A stretch of DNA of 10,844 nucleotides from Acidobacteriota bacterium (GTDB lineage Bacteria; Acidobacteriota; Thermoanaerobaculia; Multivoradales; JAHEKO01): the NCBI GenBank assembly GCA_024638355.1, contig JAHEKO010000014.1, positions 1-10,844 of the forward strand, given 5' to 3'. This document shows, one piece after another, positions 7,896 through 10,844 of the stretch. Both the position numbers and the translations under genes were made by a program. The first letter of the stretch is position 1, and each line of letters opens with the position of its first letter. The notes beneath the pieces are model-generated. The model was not told the DNA's origin, made no database searches, and worked only from the letters and a program-made list of their open reading frames with translations.

Positions 7896-8659
7896 GCGCC
7901 TTGGACATCCTGTTCGTCGAGGACGAGCCGGTCGTGGTGCTGGCGGCCCGCAAGGTGCTCGAGCCCGAGGGTCTCACCCTCGTCGCGGCCGGCGACGGCG
8001 AGGGCGCCCGCGAGAGCCTGCGGCAGCACGAGTACCGCGCGGTACTGCTCGACCTGATGATCCCGGGGGTCGCCGGCATGGAGCTGCTCGAGGACATGAC
8101 GGCGCAGCATCCGGATCTGCCGGTGATCGTGACGACCGGCTACGCCACGGCCGGCAAGATCGTCGCGGCGTTCAAGGCGGGGGGCTTCGACTTTCTACCC
8201 AAGCCGTTCGACGACGACGAGCTGCTGTCGGTCGTGCGCCGGGTCCTCCGCTATCGGGATCGGGGCGGTCGGACAGTCGCCGAGGCGGTGGAGGTCGAGC
8301 GCGAGTCAGGCGAAGTGCGCAGTCTCGGCTCTCACTCCTGGGCGCGGCTCGGCGATGACGGCATGGCGACCGTGGGGGTCACCAGAGCCGTCGTCGAGTC
8401 GCTCGCAGGACCGCTGCGAGCACGCCTCCCGGGTCTCGGAGACGAGACCGTGCAGGGGGTGGCCTTCGCGGCGCTCGAGAGCCCGGCCTCGGGGAGCTGT
8501 CGGATCTGGGCGCCGTTGAGCGGCCGCGTCGTAGAAAGCAACCCGAGCCTCGATAGCGGTTGCGAGCCGGTCGTGACGGATCCGCTGGGCAGCGGCTGGC
8601 TTGCGAGGGTCGCACCCTGGAACTGGCAGGAGGAGCGGAATGAACTGACCGTCCGCTGA
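7892..8659 (+). CDS. Response regulator: receiver domain fused to a GcvH-like domain lacking the lipoyl lysine
   Basis: A 255-residue soluble protein. Residues 4-120 form a complete CheY-like receiver: acidic pocket E10-D11-E12, phospho-acceptor Asp54 in LLDLMIPG, Thr82 in VTTGYAT and Lys104 in FLPKPF. A linker (about 121-143) leads to a C-terminal domain (about 146-251) that matches the glycine-cleavage H protein layout: HSWARL (His148, Trp150), TATVGVT-like MATVGVTRAV, LPGLGDE, ALESP, APLSGRVVESN, then DPLGSGWLARVAPW. In GcvH the ESxK lysine carries lipoate; here the segment reads ESPASGSC and has no lysine. There is no HTH, AAA+ or GGDEF output. GTG 7892 overlaps the kinase stop (GTGA) with AAGGGAG about 10 nt upstream, so kinase and regulator are very likely a cognate pair. 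Receiver call is certain; the GcvH-like assignment is by motif order and is strong. Confidence 0.9.
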   Translation: MSALDILFVEDEPVVVLAARKVLEPEGLTLVAAGDGEGARESLRQHEYRAVLLDLMIPGVAGMELLEDMTAQHPDLPVIVTTGYATAGKIVAAFKAGGFDFLPKPFDDDELLSVVRRVLRYRDRGGRTVAEAVEVERESGEVRSLGSHSWARLGDDGMATVGVTRAVVESLAGPLRARLPGLGDETVQGVAFAALESPASGSCRIWAPLSGRVVESNPSLDSGCEPVVTDPLGSGWLARVAPWNWQEERNELTVR

Positions 8660-8697
8660 TCGCTCAGAGTCGGCTTTTTGATCGCTGCGGCGGACGG
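8649..8697 (+). promoter_or_regulatory. Long-armed stem-loop between the two response-regulator genes
   Basis: CCGTCCGC (8649-8656) is the exact reverse complement of GCGGACGG (8690-8697), and the pairing extends inward by a G-U and a G-C. The loop of about 29 nt contains a T5 run and is bordered by a direct repeat of TGATCGCT (8657-8664 and 8679-8686). The structure spans the first regulator's stop and ends 7 nt before the next gene's Shine-Dalgarno. It could act in RNA processing, partial attenuation or translational control; none is demonstrated. Confidence 0.45.
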
Positions 8698-8703
8698 AGA
8701 AGC

Positions 8704-8711
8704 GGGAGGTG
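8704..8711 (+). promoter_or_regulatory. Ribosome-binding site fixing the ATG start at 8717
   Basis: GGGAGGTG lies with its GGAGG core 7 nt before ATG 8717. It decides against the upstream in-frame TTG at 8678, which has no such site and would place charged residues before the membrane segment. Confidence 0.8.
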
Positions 8712-8716
8712 AACAG

Positions 8717-9898
8717 ATGGTCCCGGTGATCGTGATCCTGACAGTCGCCGTATTCATCGTCGTCGACGTCGTGACTCGGCTGGTGATGAAGCGGCTCGAA
8801 GAGAAGCGGCTCCTGCGGGAGCGACAGGAAGCGTTGGACATCGGGCTGCGGCTCGAGTCTACGGATCAGGCGGACAGCCTGAAGCGGGTGGAGGTCGAGA
8901 GCCCGAAGGCTCGCATTCTGGCGGTGGACGATGAAGCGATCGTTCTCGACAGCTTCCGCAAGATCCTGGTGCTGGCCGGCTACTCGATCGACACGGTGGA
9001 GAGCGGACCCGAGGCGGTCGGCCTCGTCCAGCGCCACGACTACGACTTCGTTTTTACCGACCTCAAGATGCCCGACTACGACGGCCTGGAGGTGACGAAG
9101 GCGGTCAAGCATCTGCGCCCGGATATCTCGGTCGTGATCATCACCGGCTACGGCACGATCGAATCGGCGGTCGCCGCCATGAAGTACGGCGCGATGGACT
9201 ACGTCGAGAAGCCCTTTACGGAAGACGAGCTCGTGGCGTTCGTCAATCGCCTCGTGATTCGGCGCAGTGCGCAGCTCGCGGAGGAGGTCCCGGCGAAGCT
9301 CCACCTGCTGACCGCGCGGAGTCATAGATCCGAGGAGCCCAACGTCGTCGACGTGGCGAGCGGCGTGTTCGTCACGCCCGAGCACAGCTGGCTGACCCTC
9401 GAGACCACCGGGGGCCTGAGGATCGGAGTCGACGACCTGTGCGTCAAGCTGCTCAAGCAGATCGACGGCGTCGACCTGCCCGAGCCCGCACACAAGGCCG
9501 AAATGGGCCGGCCCCTCTTCAGCCTTCGGAGCGGAGGCCGCACGCTGATCTTCACCTCGCCGGTGGATGGAGTGGTCAGCCGGGTCAACCAGCGCCTCAC
9601 GGATAGCCCCGGGCTGCTCCAGCGCCAGCCCTACCGCCTGGGCTGGATCTGTTGCGTGGAGGCCGAAGGGGATATCGCCCAGATGCGCTTGTGGATGCCG
9701 GGTAGGGAGGCGCTCTCCTGGTACGAGGGCGAGCTCGAGAGCTTCAACGTCGCCCTGGCGAGGCTGCGCGCCGCGCACGAGGAAGGCGAGGCGCCCCAGG
9801 AGGCTCCGGAGTCGCTGGAGCAGGATCTGCGCTGGGACGCATTCGAGCACACATTCCTGAACGGCCGGGAGGAACAGAATGCCGATGCCCGGGCGTGA
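8717..9898 (+). CDS. Membrane-anchored response regulator with GcvH-like C-terminal domain
   Basis: A 393-residue protein. Residues 2-19 (VPVIVILTVAVFIVVDVV) are a membrane anchor, followed by a basic, coiled-coil-like stretch (TRLVMKRLEEKRLLRER) that predicts a cytoplasmic C-terminus. The receiver at about 66-190 is complete: Asp71-Asp72, phospho-acceptor Asp115 in FTDLKMPDYDG, the TGYGT motif and Lys165 in VEKPF. The domain at about 218-325 repeats the H-protein layout: EHSWLTL (His223), LRIGVDD, IDGVDLP, SPVDGVVSRVNQRL, PYRLGW. At the lipoyl-lysine position it reads SGGRTLIF, again without lysine. The tail of about 65 residues is acidic and ends with RWDAFEHTFL. There is no DNA-binding output. 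It follows a similar soluble regulator after 57 bp, and its end overlaps the cytochrome gene by 20 bp, which suggests it acts near that complex at the membrane. The GcvH-like call is slightly weaker than in the neighbour. Confidence 0.9.
   Translation: MVPVIVILTVAVFIVVDVVTRLVMKRLEEKRLLRERQEALDIGLRLESTDQADSLKRVEVESPKARILAVDDEAIVLDSFRKILVLAGYSIDTVESGPEAVGLVQRHDYDFVFTDLKMPDYDGLEVTKAVKHLRPDISVVIITGYGTIESAVAAMKYGAMDYVEKPFTEDELVAFVNRLVIRRSAQLAEEVPAKLHLLTARSHRSEEPNVVDVASGVFVTPEHSWLTLETTGGLRIGVDDLCVKLLKQIDGVDLPEPAHKAEMGRPLFSLRSGGRTLIFTSPVDGVVSRVNQRLTDSPGLLQRQPYRLGWICCVEAEGDIAQMRLWMPGREALSWYEGELESFNVALARLRAAHEEGEAPQEAPESLEQDLRWDAFEHTFLNGREEQNADARA
9867..9872 (+). promoter_or_regulatory. Ribosome-binding site for the cytochrome gene, inside the preceding gene
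   Basis: GGGAGG lies 6 nt before ATG 9879 and within the 3' end of the membrane-anchored regulator. It favours ATG 9879 over the in-frame ATG at 9885 and implies coupled translation. Confidence 0.65.
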
Positions 9899-10415
9899 CG
9901 ACGAGCGGACCTCCCGCTCGGCGAGGCTTCACTGTCGAGGCGGGTGCGCGGCGGCGTGTCGCCGGCGGCGGGCTGCCGGGAGCTTCGCCGGCGTCCTCTG
10001 CGCTCTGTCGCTGCTGCTCGGCGGCGCCCTGCTCGGCGACGTGATCCCTGCCGAGATCGAGTCTCCGGCGGCCGTCGGCAGGGTGGTCTTCCCGCATCTC
10101 TTCCACGTCGAGGACCTGGGCTTCGAGTGCCGGGACTGCCACCACGAGACGCTGGCCACGCCGCTCGAGATGCCCCACCCCGAGTACCTGACCGATTTCT
10201 GGATCGAGTGCCGGAGTTGTCATCACGCCGGCGAGGCACTCGCCGGGCCGCGGAGCTGCGCCGACTGTCACCCCGCGGGCGGCGACGTTGCCGACTTGAC
10301 CCTGAGCGCGAAGGTGGCGATTCATCGCAGCTGCTGGCAGTGCCACGAGGTGGGCGCCGGTGCCGAGGCCAGCGCTGCCTGCGCGATCTGCCATGAGGAA
10401 GCCAATGAGGAATGA
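9879..10415 (+). CDS. Pentahaem c-type cytochrome (cytochrome c3/c7-like)
   Basis: A 178-residue exported electron carrier with five CxxCH motifs: CRDCH (Cys84), CRSCH (Cys111), CADCH (Cys127), CWQCH (Cys152) and CAICH (Cys168). The leading FPHLFH (His73, His76) is typical of the distal ligands of c3/c7 cytochromes. Further free histidines (89, 100, 116, 149) would allow bis-His ligation of all five haems. The N-terminus is odd: about 30 polar, arginine-rich residues containing three cysteines precede RRRRAAG and a hydrophobic stretch (about 37-53), giving either an extended signal peptide or an uncleaved anchor. It overlaps the regulator before it by 20 bp and the iron-sulfur gene after it by 11 bp. 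A pentahaem cytochrome beside a Tat-type ferredoxin recalls the NrfB-NrfC arrangement, but orthology to NrfB is not claimed. No catalytic haem motif is seen, so electron transfer is the likely role. Confidence 0.92.
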   Translation: MPMPGRDDERTSRSARLHCRGGCAAACRRRRAAGSFAGVLCALSLLLGGALLGDVIPAEIESPAAVGRVVFPHLFHVEDLGFECRDCHHETLATPLEMPHPEYLTDFWIECRSCHHAGEALAGPRSCADCHPAGGDVADLTLSAKVAIHRSCWQCHEVGAGAEASAACAICHEEANEE

Positions 10416-10844
10416 TCCGAATGGACTCGACCGCAGGTCGTTCCTGAAGACGGCCGGCGCCGCGGGCGCCGGGATCGCGGGCGTCGCCCGGCCGGCCCGA
10501 GCCCGGGAAGCCGAGGCGGAGTTCGTCGGCGTGCTGGTGGACACCACGCGCTGCATCGGCTGCCGGGCGTGCGAGGTGGCGTGCTCGAAGGAGCACGGCA
10601 TGTTCGTCCCCGAGGTCGAAACCGATGGGGCCCTGGAGGCGGAGCGGACCACCAGCGACCGGCAGTGGACCGTGGTCAATCGCTACGAGACCGAGGGTGG
10701 GCCGGTGTACGTGAAGCGGCAGTGCATGCACTGCTGGCAGCCGGCCTGCGCCGCCGCCTGTCTCACCAACGCCATGTACAAGACGCGGGAAGGGCCCGTC
10801 GTCTGGCGATCTTCGAAGTGCATGGGCTGCAGATTCTGCATGGT
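10405..10844 (+). CDS. Tat-exported 4Fe-4S ferredoxin-like subunit (NrfC/HybA/DsrO type), 3' end outside window
   Basis: 146 residues are visible before the window ends. The N-terminus carries a twin-arginine signal, DRRSFLK (Arg10-Arg11), then an alanine/glycine-rich hydrophobic stretch and ARPARA, a plausible cleavage region, so the folded protein is exported to the periplasm. Cysteine sets follow the four-cluster pattern of the DmsB/NrfC/HybA group: CIGCRACEVAC (Cys50, 53, 56, 60), CMHCWQPACAAAC (Cys107, 110, 115, 119) and the start of a third, CMGCRFC (Cys139, 142, 145). ATG 10405 has GAGGA 5 nt upstream and overlaps the cytochrome stop by 11 bp. In this family the protein passes electrons between a haem partner and an NrfD-type quinone-interacting membrane subunit. 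Such a subunit is expected just beyond the right edge, but that is inference. Confidence 0.94.
   Translation, partial: MRNDPNGLDRRSFLKTAGAAGAGIAGVARPARAREAEAEFVGVLVDTTRCIGCRACEVACSKEHGMFVPEVETDGALEAERTTSDRQWTVVNRYETEGGPVYVKRQCMHCWQPACAAACLTNAMYKTREGPVVWRSSKCMGCRFCM

Noticed and set aside
8678..8716. TTG start at 8678 for the second response regulator
   Set aside because: There is no Shine-Dalgarno before it, and it falls within the stem-loop. ATG 8717 has GGGAGGTG at ideal spacing.
8306..9850. Minus-strand open frame of 514 codons opposite the two response regulators
   Set aside because: It lies opposite two receiver-domain genes with all catalytic residues in place. The antisense product has no recognisable domain.
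7892..9898. Calling the regulators' C-terminal domains true glycine-cleavage H proteins
   Set aside because: The lipoyl lysine is absent in both and no gcvT or gcvP gene is nearby. Only GcvH-like fold is claimed.
1..10844. CRISPR arrays, tRNA or rRNA genes, insertion sequences, integrases
   Set aside because: I read for regularly spaced repeats, tRNA-like cloverleafs with CCA ends, and transposase or integrase motifs and saw none. The window is almost entirely coding.

Overview
The window is GC-rich, densely coding DNA from a Gram-negative bacterium. This is shown by an RND efflux operon, periplasmic c-type cytochromes and a Tat-exported iron-sulfur protein. Strong GC bias at third positions, GTG starts and a redox-rich gene set suggest an Acidobacteriota- or deltaproteobacterial-type (Myxococcota/Desulfobacterota) anaerobe or facultative anaerobe. 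The taxonomic call is inference only.

Layout. (1) Positions 1-4036, minus strand: a two-gene RND efflux operon, with the inner-membrane permease first and its periplasmic adaptor second. The adaptor overlaps the permease by 4 bp (GTGA) and runs off the left edge. (2) 4037-4250: a divergent intergenic region with a plausible sigma70-type promoter for the rightward gene. (3) 4251-6173, plus strand: an alpha/beta hydrolase with an acidic insertion, then a DUF427 protein. (4) 6174-6371: about 200 bp with no gene. (5) 6372-10844, plus strand: a tightly packed redox-signalling and electron-transfer cluster. It encodes a membrane histidine kinase whose periplasmic sensor carries a CxxCH haem motif, a response regulator with a GcvH-like C-terminal domain (4 bp GTGA overlap), and a second response regulator of the same receiver-GcvH-like design that is anchored in the membrane. 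These are followed by a pentahaem c-type cytochrome and a Tat-exported 4Fe-4S ferredoxin-like subunit (truncated by the window end). The last three genes overlap one another by 20 and 11 bp.

The most interesting part is 6372-10844. A haem-bearing sensor kinase is co-transcribed with two response regulators that have no DNA-binding, AAA+ or enzymatic output. Both instead end in a fold resembling the glycine-cleavage H protein, without the lipoylated lysine. The pair is followed directly by subunits of a periplasmic electron-transfer complex, likely of the cytochrome / NrfC-like ferredoxin / NrfD type. My inference is a redox-responsive phosphosignalling module acting on protein partners, possibly the adjacent respiratory complex at the membrane, rather than on DNA. 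I do not know of a described function for receiver-GcvH-like fusions.
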